Shown: positions 8,849 through 17,332, counted from the stretch's first letter. The stretch: DNA of 64,000 nt from Paractinoplanes abujensis (GCF_014204895.1 NZ_JACHMF010000001.1:2170001-2234000); one strand, 5' to 3'. Numbers and translations: made by a program. Notes: a model not told the origin generated them from the letters alone.

Positions 8849-9958
8849 GTGAGCAAGAACGTCCTCGTTTCAGGAGCCGGCTTCGCCGGCCTCACCACCG
8901 CTTACTGGCTGAACAGAAACGGATACCGGGTCACCCTGGTGGAAGTCGCCGAAGGGCTGAAGAAGGGCGGCACGCCGGTCGACATCGTCGGCAAGACGGT
9001 CGACATCGTGAAGCGTATGAACCTCTTCGACGAGGTGCGGGCGCACGCCTTGCCGCCCCGGTCAACGGTGTTCAAGCGGGTCGACGACACCGTCGAGGCG
9101 CGTATGGAGGCGGACCCCCTCGATGACGACGGCGATCAGGGCCGGTACGAGGTCCCCCGCGACGACCTGCTCCGGATTCTCTTCGACACCATCAAGGACG
9201 ACGTCGAAGTGATCTTCGGTGATTCCATCACCACGCTCACCGATGTGCCCGGCGGTGTGCGGGCAACGTTTCGTGTCGGTCCGGACCGAGACTTCGCCAT
9301 GGTGTTCGGATGCGACGGCAACCACTCTCTCGTCCGGAAGCTCCGCTTCGGATCCGAGTCTGAGTTCAGCCACTTCCTCGGCGCCTACTTCGCGATCTCG
9401 ATCGTGGACAAGGGCGTCATCGAGCCAAACACCACCGAGATCAATTCCGTCCCCGGCAGGACGGTCATGCTGAACTCGTACGAGAACAAGACGGACATCT
9501 GCTTCCTCTTCCGCTCCGAGACCGAGATCTCCTACCACTACAGAAACCAGGACGAGCAGCGGCAGATCCTCATCGATCGCTTCAAAGACCACGGATGGCG
9601 GTCGGCGGCCCTGCTCGAAGATCTGGCGTCGGCGGACAATTTCTACTTCGACAAGCTGTGCCAGGTCAGAATGCCCCGATGGTCGGACGGGCGGACCGCT
9701 TTGGTCGGCGACGCCGCCTACTGCGCCTCTCCTGCGGCCGGCATGGGTGGGTCCCTCGCCATCATCGGCGCCACAGCACTGGGCGACGCACTCGAACAGC
9801 ACGGGACGGACATCGACGCTGCCTTCAAGGAGTACGACCGAAGTCTGCGTCCGTTCGTTGAGGACGTTCAGGCGGACGTTGTCAGCTTCGGGCTGGCAAC
9901 TTTCTTCCCGGCCACCGAGGACGAGATTCAGAAACGTAACGAATTTCTTCTGCGATGA
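8849..9958 (+). CDS. FAD-dependent aromatic monooxygenase (TetX/PHBH-like)
   Basis: This 369-residue protein is a class A flavoprotein hydroxylase that uses FAD, NAD(P)H and oxygen. The N-terminal dinucleotide fold is VSGAGFAGLTTAYWLNRNGY, the DG motif is FGCDGNHSLVRK, and the second FAD motif is RTALVGDAAYCASPAAGMGG. The GTG at 8849 has AAGGG seven bases upstream. Relatives inactivate tetracyclines or rifamycins or tailor aromatic polyketides; the substrate here cannot be read from the sequence. The stop overlaps the start of the next small gene (ATGA), so they are probably co-expressed. Confidence 0.9.
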   Translation: MSKNVLVSGAGFAGLTTAYWLNRNGYRVTLVEVAEGLKKGGTPVDIVGKTVDIVKRMNLFDEVRAHALPPRSTVFKRVDDTVEARMEADPLDDDGDQGRYEVPRDDLLRILFDTIKDDVEVIFGDSITTLTDVPGGVRATFRVGPDRDFAMVFGCDGNHSLVRKLRFGSESEFSHFLGAYFAISIVDKGVIEPNTTEINSVPGRTVMLNSYENKTDICFLFRSETEISYHYRNQDEQRQILIDRFKDHGWRSAALLEDLASADNFYFDKLCQVRMPRWSDGRTALVGDAAYCASPAAGMGGSLAIIGATALGDALEQHGTDIDAAFKEYDRSLRPFVEDVQADVVSFGLATFFPATEDEIQKRNEFLLR

Positions 9959-10347
9959 GCCGTGCTGAGGCGCGGATATTCCGGCCGCGGCCGTCCAGCG
10001 GAAAGCGCTACCGCGCCTCGGGCCGGCCCGATCCTGGGCAGGACAAGGAAACGATGAACGACGGGAGATCTCCGATAATGGCAATCGGGGCCCAGGACAA
10101 TCACGGTGATGGCTGCTGCCAGGTCCACGTCCGGCTGTACTTGCGGGCACCCTTTCTGGCGGACGAGGCCCGCCGCATCAACGGCGGCCAGTACGAAGGT
10201 CATTACACCTTCGACATCACCACTCCGGGAGTGCCCCTCTCTTTGCAGCAGGCACTTCAGGAGTGGGTCGTCGACGAATCGACCCCCGACGAAGACATCG
10301 CCGAGTTCATCGGCTGGACCGTCGAGCGCGTCCGCGAACACCGTTGA
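9955..10347 (+). CDS. Small protein of unknown function coupled to the monooxygenase
   Basis: The frame opens with an ATG overlapping the monooxygenase stop and gives 130 residues. The first 33 are low-complexity and basic, so the ATG at 10054 (MNDGRSPIMAIG) or 10078 may be the true start. The remaining part is acidic and well structured in composition (VRLYLRAPFLADEARRING, YTFDITTPGVPLSL, DEDIAEFIGWTVERVREH). I do not recognise a family. The position suggests a partner or accessory protein of the hydroxylase. Confidence 0.6.
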   Translation: MSRAEARIFRPRPSSGKRYRASGRPDPGQDKETMNDGRSPIMAIGAQDNHGDGCCQVHVRLYLRAPFLADEARRINGGQYEGHYTFDITTPGVPLSLQQALQEWVVDESTPDEDIAEFIGWTVERVREHR

Positions 10348-10452
10348 AGCGCCCCTGGCCGCGCCGACACGGATAGATCGCCAGTAGCGCTGCGCGAAGT
10401 GTGATCCGGGGACAAGCTGCGTTTCTGGGTGCCGACCGGTTAGCGTGCCGCG

Positions 10453-11095
10453 ATGGACGATCTCATCGCCGTGCCGCGCAGTTTTCTGGACATGCCGCGA
10501 TGGTGGGGCGGCGGGTCGGAGTGGCTGGCGGGGCTGCCCCGGCTTGTTCAGCACTACGGCCGGCGGTGGGGCCTGGCCGTGGACGGTGCCGTGATGCACG
10601 GCTCCAACGCCCTGGTCGTGCCGGTCGTGCGGGCCGGGGAGCCGTTCGTGCTGCGGTTGACGCCGCCGGGGGCGGATGTGGGGGAGCAGGTGGCGGCGTT
10701 GCGGTTCTGGGACGGGCGGGGCACGGTGCGGCTGGTCGGCGCGAGCCGGGGGCCGGCTGGCGCGGGCCGAGCCGGGGCTGGCGGTCGACGCGGACCTGCA
10801 TTCGGGTCAGGTGCTGCGGGGTGGGCGGGAGCCGTGGCTGGCCGTCGACCCGGTGCTGATGCGCGGTGACCCGGCGTACGACCTGGCCCGGGTTTTGTGG
10901 ACGCGGGTCGACGAGATGGGCGACGACGACATCCTGCGGCATTTCGGGGCGGTGGTGCAGGCGGCCGGCGTCGGGCGTGACCACGGCCGGGACTGGGTGG
11001 TGTACCGCACGGTCGACTACTGGTTGTGGGGGCTGTCGGCCGGGTTGACGGAGGATCCCGTGCGGTGCGGGCGGCTGCTCGCGCCGTTCCTGTAG
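10453..11095 (+). pseudogene. Aminoglycoside-phosphotransferase-fold kinase, internally deleted and frameshifted
   Basis: The first frame (10453 to about 10750) reads MDDLIAVPRSFLDMPRWWGG with FVLRLTPPGADVGEQVAALR and WDGRGTVRLVGA, the N-lobe of an APH/streptomycin 6-kinase-like protein. The second frame continues with ADLHSGQVLRGGREPWLAVD and DPAYDLARVLW, equivalent to the catalytic HGDLH and D-P-D region. About 100 residues between the two parts are missing and the frame changes, so the gene is dead. Its 3' end overlaps the convergent uridine-kinase-like gene by 79 bases. Confidence 0.75.
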
Positions 11096-11661
11096 GTCCA
11101 GGCCGGGTGCCGGGGGTCGTCGTTGTGCACGACGATGTGGGCGCGCTCGGTGGGGGCGTCGCGGGTGAAGTACAGCCGTTGGGCCGGGAGGTAGCGTTCG
11201 CGCCAGCGCCGTTCGACGTCGGCCCGGGTGGAGGTGGGGCTCTCCCGTACGACGGCCCGTTCCACAGTCCGGTCGAGGCCGACCGATACGAAGATGCTCA
11301 GGTCCCACCGGTCGACCAGTTCGGGGCGCAGGAGGAAGACCCCGTCGACGATGAGGACGCCGTCGCCCGGCCGCAGCGGGTCGAGCACCTCCCGGGACAG
11401 CCGGCGGTGGTCGTGGGTGTCGAAGTAGCAGCTCTCCGCGGTGAACTCACCGCGCGCGTAGCGCCGGGCCGGCGGGTGCAGGTAGTCGTCGATCGTCGCG
11501 CGGACGACGGGGTGGCCCCGGCCGCGCAGCAGGGCGGCCAGTTCGTCGGCGAGGGTGGTCTTCCCCGCGGCCGGGGGCCCGTCGACGGCGACGCGGGCCG
11601 GGTGGGTGAGGGATTGCACGGCGTGGACGAGGTGGGTGAGCAGCGCGTCGCGGGTGGTCAT
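11017..11661 (-). CDS. Uridine-kinase-like P-loop phosphotransferase
   Basis: This 214-residue protein has a Walker A motif GPPAAGKTT at residues 28-36, IDDYLHP, the conserved YFDTHDHRRL block and IVDGVFLLRPEL, all features of the uridine kinase/phosphoribulokinase-like family. It should phosphorylate a nucleoside or another small alcohol with ATP. It is the last gene of the six-gene NIS operon, and its ATG overlaps the Nudix stop (ATGA). The final 25 residues are Ser/Pro/His-rich and overlap an antisense pseudogene, so the C-terminus may be extended relative to relatives. Its place in this operon suggests that it activates a pathway intermediate. Confidence 0.8.
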   Translation of the reverse strand: MTTRDALLTHLVHAVQSLTHPARVAVDGPPAAGKTTLADELAALLRGRGHPVVRATIDDYLHPPARRYARGEFTAESCYFDTHDHRRLSREVLDPLRPGDGVLIVDGVFLLRPELVDRWDLSIFVSVGLDRTVERAVVRESPTSTRADVERRWRERYLPAQRLYFTRDAPTERAHIVVHNDDPRHPAWTYRNGASSRPHRTGSSVNPADSPHNQ

Positions 11662-12134
11662 CGGTGCAGTCCGATCGGTTCGGGGGGCGGGCCGTCGGTG
11701 CGCAGGGCGGCCGTTCGGCTGGGCAGGTCGTGGGGGCCGAAGAGGTCGGGTCCGGCGTACGTGCGGAGGTCGTCCGGGGGCCACCAGCGGGCGCCGTACG
11801 TGTTCTCGGCGGCCAGTTGCTCGTCGGTGAGGCTGCCGCGGGGGTCGAAGGCGGGGGTGCGTACGAGGTAGTAGTCGTTGACGGCCACGTCGTAGCCGGG
11901 CAGGTAGGGCGGGGCGGGCACTTCGCGGTGCCAGACGTGCGGCGGGGTGCCGTGCAGGGTGAGGCCGACTTCCTCGGCGAGTTCGCGGCGCAGGGCCGCC
12001 AGTGGGGTCTCGCCGGGTTCGATCCGGCCGCCGGGTGGGGCCCAGACGGTGGTGTCGTGCAGCCGGTGGCGTACGAGAAGGAGGCGGTCGGTCTCGTCGA
12101 GGATGAGCGCGCGGACGGCGTGGCGGACGTTCAC
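11658..12134 (-). CDS. Nudix hydrolase
   Basis: This 158-residue protein has a perfect Nudix box GX5EX7REUXEEXGU (GRIEPGETPLAALRRELAEE followed by VGL, about residues 35-57). Such enzymes hydrolyse nucleoside diphosphates linked to another moiety. The GTG start at 12134 overlaps the stop of the deaminase gene (GTGA) and the stop overlaps the kinase start, so it is embedded in the operon. The Trp/Pro-rich C-terminal part (ARWWPPDDLRTY) is typical of Nudix proteins acting on nucleotide-like substrates. Confidence 0.85.
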   Translation of the reverse strand: MNVRHAVRALILDETDRLLLVRHRLHDTTVWAPPGGRIEPGETPLAALRRELAEEVGLTLHGTPPHVWHREVPAPPYLPGYDVAVNDYYLVRTPAFDPRGSLTDEQLAAENTYGARWWPPDDLRTYAGPDLFGPHDLPSRTAALRTDGPPPEPIGLHR

Positions 12135-12628
12135 GCGGCCGCCATGGTGCGGGCCCAGCGGCGGAAGCTGTTGTCGGGGCCGGCGTCGGCGTAGCGGCGG
12201 AACTGGTCGCGGGTTTCGTCGCGGCGCAGGCCGCCGGTGATGGCGGGTGGGCGGTACCAGGGCAGGGCGGGGTCGACGGGCCGGCCGGTGACCGCGGCGG
12301 TGCCGCCGTCGGCGGGGCTTTCCAGGCCGTAGTAGACGTCGGCGACGACCAGGGCCATGGCGGCGCCCATGCACATCAGGCACGGTTCGAGGTTGACGGC
12401 CAGACGCAGCGGGCCGGGGCGTTTCCGCCAGCCCAGCGCCTCGTCGGCGGCGGTCATGGCCAGCAGGTCGGCGTGCACGAGGCGGCGGCCCAGGCCGGTG
12501 TCGCGGGTGTGGGCCCGGGCGATGATCTCGCCGTTCAGTTCGACCACGGCGCCGATCGGCATCTCGCCGTGGGCCAGGCCGTCCTCGGCCACGTCGAGCG
12601 CGGCCCGGATCAATTCGTCGGGGGTCAT
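12131..12628 (-). CDS. Cytidine/adenosine-deaminase-fold protein with H-A-D in place of H-A-E
   Basis: This 165-residue protein has the zinc deaminase fold of the TadA/guanine deaminase group. PCLMC (C83 and C86) gives two zinc ligands and H52 the third. The catalytic glutamate expected in HAE is aspartate here (VHADLLAM, D54), a rare change that may alter or abolish proton shuttling. GEMPIGAVVELNGEIIA is the typical N-terminal block. It starts five bases after the decarboxylase stop. The C-terminal extension of about 60 residues is longer than in TadA. The family deaminates nucleobases or nucleosides; the substrate here is unknown. Confidence 0.85.
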   Translation of the reverse strand: MTPDELIRAALDVAEDGLAHGEMPIGAVVELNGEIIARAHTRDTGLGRRLVHADLLAMTAADEALGWRKRPGPLRLAVNLEPCLMCMGAAMALVVADVYYGLESPADGGTAAVTGRPVDPALPWYRPPAITGGLRRDETRDQFRRYADAGPDNSFRRWARTMAAA

Positions 12629-12633
12629 GCCGC

Positions 12634-13749
12634 TCAGAGAATCACGAATTCCGGTGGCGGGTGGCGCAGGAAGTCGTGGTGGGAGATGTCCCAGCCGTAG
12701 GCGCCCGTACGCCCGAAGACGAGCAGGTCGCCGGCGCGCACGCGGGTGACGTGCCGGCCGCGGCTGAGGACGTCGCGCGGGGTGCACAGTTCCCCGACGG
12801 CGTCGATCTCGCCGTCGGTGTGGACCGGCCGGGCGTACGGGTGGGGCCAGTCGTCGACGTCGATGACGGTGAACGGGTGGGAGTAGCCCCAGGCGGCGGG
12901 CAGGCGGAAGTGGTGGGTGCCGCCGCGCAGGACGGCGAAGGTGCGGCCGTGGGTGGTTTTCACGTCGATCACTTCGGTGGCGTACCAGCCGGCGTCGGCG
13001 GCCAGCAGCCGTCCGGGCTCGAAGACCAGGTCGACACCGGGCGGCACGTCGATGCCGCGCAGCGGGGTCAGGTCGATGTGGGTGTCGCTGAGGTAGTCGA
13101 CGCCGAAGCCGCCGCCCACGTTGACCACGCGTGGGTGGATGCCGGTGGCCAGGGCCCAGTCGAGCGCGGACCGGACGAACGCGGCGTGGGCGTGGCCGTC
13201 GAGGTTGTTCGACACGGCGTGCAGGTGGAACCCGATGATCTGGACGCCGGGGACCGCGAGGGCTTGACCCAGCTGCGTTTCGTCGACGCCGAACGGGGTG
13301 GGGGTGCCGGTCATGGTGTGGCTGCCGGTCAGTGCGGGGCCGGCCCGGTTGACGCGCAGCACGACTTCGGCGCCGGGGCGCAGGGCGGCGATGCGGTGCA
13401 GTTCGTGGATGCTTTCCGCGTTGATCTGGGCGCCCGCGTCGAGGGCGGCCGTGAGCTCGGCGTCGGTCTTGGCCGGGCCGCCGAACACGATGCGCCGGGC
13501 GCCGGCCTGGCGGGCCCGGTCGAGTTCGCCGCCGGAGGCGACTTCGAGGCCGTCGCACTCGGCGGCCAGGGTGGTGAGCACCGACGGGTGACCGTTGGCT
13601 TTCACCGCGTACAGCAGGGAAGCCTTGGCCGGCAGGTGCCGGCGGACCGTCGTGGCCCGGCTGCGCAGCGCGGCGGTGTCGTAGACGTAGGCGCAGACCG
13701 GGCGCTCGAGCGTGCGCAGGGCCTGGACGACGTGGTCAGGCGGGTGCAT
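12634..13749 (-). CDS. PLP-dependent decarboxylase, alanine-racemase fold (PvsE/SbnH-like)
   Basis: This 371-residue type III PLP enzyme belongs to the ornithine/DAP/arginine decarboxylase group. The PLP lysine is K50 in LLYAVKANGH, the phosphate-binding loop is VNVGGGFGVDY (G212-G214), EPGR lies at 244-247 and the substrate-side cysteine is C322 in GELCTPRDV. Members next to NIS synthetases (PvsE in vibrioferrin, AcsE in achromobactin, SbnH in staphyloferrin B) decarboxylate a citryl-amino acid intermediate. The same role is inferred here. Its start overlaps the upstream NIS gene by 14 bases. Confidence 0.88.
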   Translation of the reverse strand: MHPPDHVVQALRTLERPVCAYVYDTAALRSRATTVRRHLPAKASLLYAVKANGHPSVLTTLAAECDGLEVASGGELDRARQAGARRIVFGGPAKTDAELTAALDAGAQINAESIHELHRIAALRPGAEVVLRVNRAGPALTGSHTMTGTPTPFGVDETQLGQALAVPGVQIIGFHLHAVSNNLDGHAHAAFVRSALDWALATGIHPRVVNVGGGFGVDYLSDTHIDLTPLRGIDVPPGVDLVFEPGRLLAADAGWYATEVIDVKTTHGRTFAVLRGGTHHFRLPAAWGYSHPFTVIDVDDWPHPYARPVHTDGEIDAVGELCTPRDVLSRGRHVTRVRAGDLLVFGRTGAYGWDISHHDFLRHPPPEFVIL

Positions 13750-15217
13750 GCAGCGGATTGTGCACGGGCACGTAGAGGTCGCCGTGGCCGGCCAGCCGCA
13801 TCCGGACGAGGGCTTTGTGCGGCACCTGAGGGGCGGTGAAGGCGGCGTGGTCCTCGCCGGTGACGTGCTCGTCGACGATGCGGCGGATGATGCGCCACGC
13901 GTCGGCCTCGTCCATGGGCAGGCGCAGCACGAGTTCGCCCAGGTGGGCCTGGAACAACGTGTATCCGATCTTGGCGCGGAACACGTCGAGGTCGTCGGTG
14001 CCGACCACCGAGCCCGGCCACAGGTCGACGGTGTGCCCGGCCGCGGCCAGGCGGGGCCGGTGCAGGCGTAGCCCGGCGAAGTCGCGCAGGGCCAGCCGGT
14101 GGGGGCGGCCGCCGACGAAGGTGGGCAGGCAGTTCTGCAGGTGGGCCTCGAGCGCGACGCCCTGGGCGGTGAGCCTCATCAGTGGGGGGACGACCAGTTC
14201 CCCGTACGCCCGGAGCCAGTCGGCGGGATCCCCGGTGACCAGTTCGCCGAGCAGCAGGGGCAGCGCGCCGCCGGGGATCGCGCGTTCGCCGGGCTGCAGG
14301 CGGGGGCCGAGCCCGTCGCGGCGGATGGCCGACAGGTCACGGCCGGAACCGGCGGGGACGGCGGCGCCCGCGGTCTCGGCCATGAGCAGCAGCCGGTCGT
14401 CGTCGACGAGGTCGTGCAGCAGTTTCGACACGGCGGGCCCGTTGCGGGTGCTGGCGACGCTGATGCTGCGCCGGGTCGAGGTGACCTGGATGTCCAGTGA
14501 CACCTTCAGGTAGTCTCCGGTGCCGGGCAGCAGCAGGGTGCGCAGCGCCGCGGTGGGCACGGCCTCCCGTTCGTCGTCCAGGACGACCAGGGCTTTCGTG
14601 CGCAGCAGGTCGGCGTAGCGGACGGGCAGGACGTTGTCGCGTTGCCACGCGTGCACGGGCTGCACCGCGTACCCGGACGGTTTGCCGATCTCGGGGTAGA
14701 CGTCGTCGCCGATGTGCAGGTCGGCCCGCACGGCCACGAAACCGATCCGGGTGCGGCCGGCTTCCAGGTCGTGGGCCAGCACGTCACCGGTGTCCCAGCC
14801 CAGCCGGGTGCGGCCGCACGGGTGCAGGTTGTGCCCGGCCACGGCCAGGCGTTCCAGCGCGATGATCTGCTCGTCGGGGTGGTCGCCGGGCACGGGGTGG
14901 GGGCGGGCCAGGGCGATCGCGAGGTTCATGACGGCGTTGCGGATCTCGGCGGCGAAGCCGGGGGCGTCCAGGCCGTCGAGCATGTCGAGGGGGTCGTCGA
15001 CACCGGCGGTGGCGTATTCGACGCGCCCGAAGCCGTGCCGGGTCCCGGGCCCCATGTCTTTGAGGCCTTCCCGTACGAGGGCGCCGCGCAGCCGCCGCCC
15101 CACCGTGTCGGCCGCCTCGGGCAGCGCGGCCAGGAAACCGGGGACCAGGTCGGGGGCGTGCACGGCCAGGGCGGCCTCGGTGTGCGCGATCCGTTCCGGG
15201 CGCAAGGTCTTGTTCAT
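13736..15217 (-). CDS. IucA/IucC-family NIS synthetase, second copy
   Basis: This 493-residue protein joins a carboxylic acid such as citrate to an amine or alcohol through an acyl-adenylate. It shows the family motifs: GHNLHPCGRTRLGW in the N-terminal half, KVSLDIQVTSTRRSI, and ALEAHLQNCLP followed by LRDFAGLR in the C-terminal half. The ATG at 15217 overlaps the stop of the first synthetase gene (ATGA). At about 490 residues it is shorter than typical IucA/IucC proteins (about 580-600), missing part of the N-terminal region. It probably acts in sequence with the first copy. Confidence 0.92.
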   Translation of the reverse strand: MNKTLRPERIAHTEAALAVHAPDLVPGFLAALPEAADTVGRRLRGALVREGLKDMGPGTRHGFGRVEYATAGVDDPLDMLDGLDAPGFAAEIRNAVMNLAIALARPHPVPGDHPDEQIIALERLAVAGHNLHPCGRTRLGWDTGDVLAHDLEAGRTRIGFVAVRADLHIGDDVYPEIGKPSGYAVQPVHAWQRDNVLPVRYADLLRTKALVVLDDEREAVPTAALRTLLLPGTGDYLKVSLDIQVTSTRRSISVASTRNGPAVSKLLHDLVDDDRLLLMAETAGAAVPAGSGRDLSAIRRDGLGPRLQPGERAIPGGALPLLLGELVTGDPADWLRAYGELVVPPLMRLTAQGVALEAHLQNCLPTFVGGRPHRLALRDFAGLRLHRPRLAAAGHTVDLWPGSVVGTDDLDVFRAKIGYTLFQAHLGELVLRLPMDEADAWRIIRRIVDEHVTGEDHAAFTAPQVPHKALVRMRLAGHGDLYVPVHNPLHAPA

Positions 15218-16899
15218 GCGTGTCCCGTCATCGGGTTGTCGATCAGGGCCCACTGGTCGTGGAGCGGGTCGGTGGCGAGCCGCATCGCGGTGGTGGCCTT
15301 GACGGGCAGGGGTTCCTTGAGCAGGGAGGGGACGTCCTCGGTGCCGGTGGCGCGCACGGCGCGGGCCACGATCGCCCACAGCCGGTCGGGGTCGGCGCCG
15401 CGGGTGCGGGTGAGCGTGGCGACCACTTCGGCGGCGACGGTGCCGAACGCGGCGGCGGCCAGTTTGGTGCGCAGCTCGCCCGGGTCGTCGCTGGTCAGGT
15501 CACCGCGCAGGGGCGGGGGTTCGACGCAGGCGTTGCGCAGCCGGCGGGGGCTGACCCGCACACCGCCGAGGTCGCGGTAGAGGATGCGGCGGGGGCGGCC
15601 GTCGCGCAGCACGACCAGGGTGTTCTGGCCGTGTGCCTCCAGGGCCACGCCGCGGGCCAGCACGCAGGTGACGGGGGCGAAGAACACGTCGGCGAGGGCG
15701 GTCATCCACTCGTACGGGTCGTCGACGTCGACGGTGCCGATGGCGGCGAGGGGTACGGCGAGCTCACCCGGGTGCAGCTGGGGGGCTTCGCGGATGACGT
15801 GGGCCAGGTGACGCTGGGGGTGCCCGTCGACGATGACGGCGCCCGCGGCGATCTCGGCCAGGATGTCGATGGGCTGATCGGCGACGAGGCGGCGCAGCAG
15901 CGCGGACAGGACCGGGCCGTTGTGGACGGCGGCCGGGGAGACGGTGCGTACGGCGCTGGTCATCTGCACGTCGACGGCGGTTTTGATGTGCGGGCCGCCG
16001 TTGACGGGCGCGACGGTGCGCAGCGACATCAGGGGACGTACGGGTTCGGTCTGCCCGTCGGGCCGCAGCCACGGATGCCGGTCGAGCAGGCGGCGGGCCT
16101 GCCACGGGTGGGCGTAGAGGATCGGGGCGGCGGAGCCGTACCAGCGGCCGTCGGGCACGCGGAGCCGTTGGAGGCGGATGACGGGGGAGTGTTCCGGCCC
16201 GTACGCGAGGACGTCGGCCACGGTCATGCCGCCGCGGGTGCGGCAGCACGGGTGCAGCGGATGGCCGTCGGTGACGAGCTGCTCGATGCGGCCCAGGGCG
16301 TCCGGGTCGCCCGGTTCGGGCCGGCCGGTGGTGGGGCGGTCGGCGCGGGCCAGGGCCAGGTTGGCGACGCTGTTGTCGATCTCGGCCGCAAGGGGGACGT
16401 CGCCCCACAGCAGGCGGACGAGCTCGGCGGGGTCGGTGATCGAGGCCGGTCCGGCGGTGACGCTCAGGCCGTCTCCGGGTCGCGCGAAGGGGAGCGCGGC
16501 GTCGGTGGGGTAACGAAGTGTCACCGGCGCGGGGTCCTGCGGCCGGCTGACGGTTTCACTCGTGACAGTGACGGCCGGTCGGCCGGTTGCCGGGTCCTCG
16601 TCGCGGTACTCCCCGGCTGGGTCCGCGTCGTCCGAGCGGGCCTGTTGCCGGCCCGCGGCGAACGTGGCCGAGCCCGGTTGCCGGGAGAGCAGCCCGGGGA
16701 GGCGTTCCCTGGCCACGGCGCCCAGCAGTCGGGACAGGACAGCGGCCCGTGCCCCGGGCAGCTCGGCGTCGAAACCCGCGACCAGATCGGGACGCAGGGA
16801 CGCCAGTTCGGCCCGCGTCCGAAGGGGACCGGCGGTGTGGGCGGTTCCGGGAGATCGCGGCACGAACCTCATTCTCCGCACAGCCCCCACAAGATCCAC
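15214..16899 (-). CDS. IucA/IucC-family NIS synthetase, first copy
   Basis: This 561-residue protein carries the NIS signatures: GHPLHPCCRTRGG at 212-224, KTAVDVQMTSAVRTV, EAHGQN at 421-426 and RDLGG at 442-446. It activates a carboxylate with ATP and condenses it with an amine or alcohol, as in siderophore assembly. The start is the GTG at 16899 or the ATG at 16872 (MRFVPRSPG). It is the promoter-proximal gene of a six-gene operon and has the palindrome CATCCTAGGATG 44 bases upstream. No siderophore transporter, receptor or exporter is in the operon. Confidence 0.92.
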   Translation of the reverse strand: MDLVGAVRRMRFVPRSPGTAHTAGPLRTRAELASLRPDLVAGFDAELPGARAAVLSRLLGAVARERLPGLLSRQPGSATFAAGRQQARSDDADPAGEYRDEDPATGRPAVTVTSETVSRPQDPAPVTLRYPTDAALPFARPGDGLSVTAGPASITDPAELVRLLWGDVPLAAEIDNSVANLALARADRPTTGRPEPGDPDALGRIEQLVTDGHPLHPCCRTRGGMTVADVLAYGPEHSPVIRLQRLRVPDGRWYGSAAPILYAHPWQARRLLDRHPWLRPDGQTEPVRPLMSLRTVAPVNGGPHIKTAVDVQMTSAVRTVSPAAVHNGPVLSALLRRLVADQPIDILAEIAAGAVIVDGHPQRHLAHVIREAPQLHPGELAVPLAAIGTVDVDDPYEWMTALADVFFAPVTCVLARGVALEAHGQNTLVVLRDGRPRRILYRDLGGVRVSPRRLRNACVEPPPLRGDLTSDDPGELRTKLAAAAFGTVAAEVVATLTRTRGADPDRLWAIVARAVRATGTEDVPSLLKEPLPVKATTAMRLATDPLHDQWALIDNPMTGHA

Positions 16900-16942
16900 G
16901 CGGGGCGGTCCAGGGTGAGCGAGAACGCAGTAACCAAACCAC

Positions 16943-16954
16943 CATCCTAGGATG
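16943..16954. promoter_or_regulatory. Palindrome CATCCTAGGATG in the NIS operon promoter
   Basis: This perfect 12-bp palindrome lies 44 bases before the first NIS gene, reading toward the minus strand. Just upstream on that strand is TATTCT, a plausible -10 box, so the palindrome would overlap the transcription start, a repressor position. It is not an IdeR/DmdR iron box, and I see none in this promoter. The same core occurs at 7733-7745. Confidence 0.6.
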
Positions 16955-17257
16955 CATTACAGAATATGCGCCCAGGAACAGGCGCACCGAACCCCAAACC
17001 AAAAGGAATCAACGGCATCCCCGAAAAAACTTGGCCGGCCCAGGCGCCGGGAGGGTCCTGCCTGCGGGCCGATGGGCGCGCGAGGGTCTGCGCGGGGCGG
17101 TCGACCGGTCGAGCCGACGAACTCGGCGGGATCGGCGGGATCGCACGCATCAGCCTCAGCTTGCCGATAGCGGGCGGCCCCAGCTGTGGCCCTTCGAGGC
17201 GACTGTGGCCAGCCCGCGCCTGCTGCGCCCCGCGTCGGCGCAGCACACAGGGTCGGT

Positions 17258-17332
17258 GTGAGCGCGTGGGCGCAGCTCTTCAGCCGGTGAGCACGCCGGC
17301 GAAGCAGGCGGATCCGTGTGAGCACGTCGGCG
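17258..17332. repeat. Three degenerate 15-bp repeats GTGAGCRCGYSGGCG
   Basis: Copies lie at 17258-17272, 17287-17301 and 17318-17332, spaced about 30 bases apart, with a weaker fourth near 17390. The regular spacing of about three helical turns could place a multimeric DNA-binding protein on one face. Confidence 0.45.

Noticed and set aside
15214..16899. Calling the NIS operon a standard siderophore cluster
   Set aside because: Core enzymes fit, but exporter, uptake genes and an iron box are missing and three nucleotide-type enzymes are present, so the product is left open.
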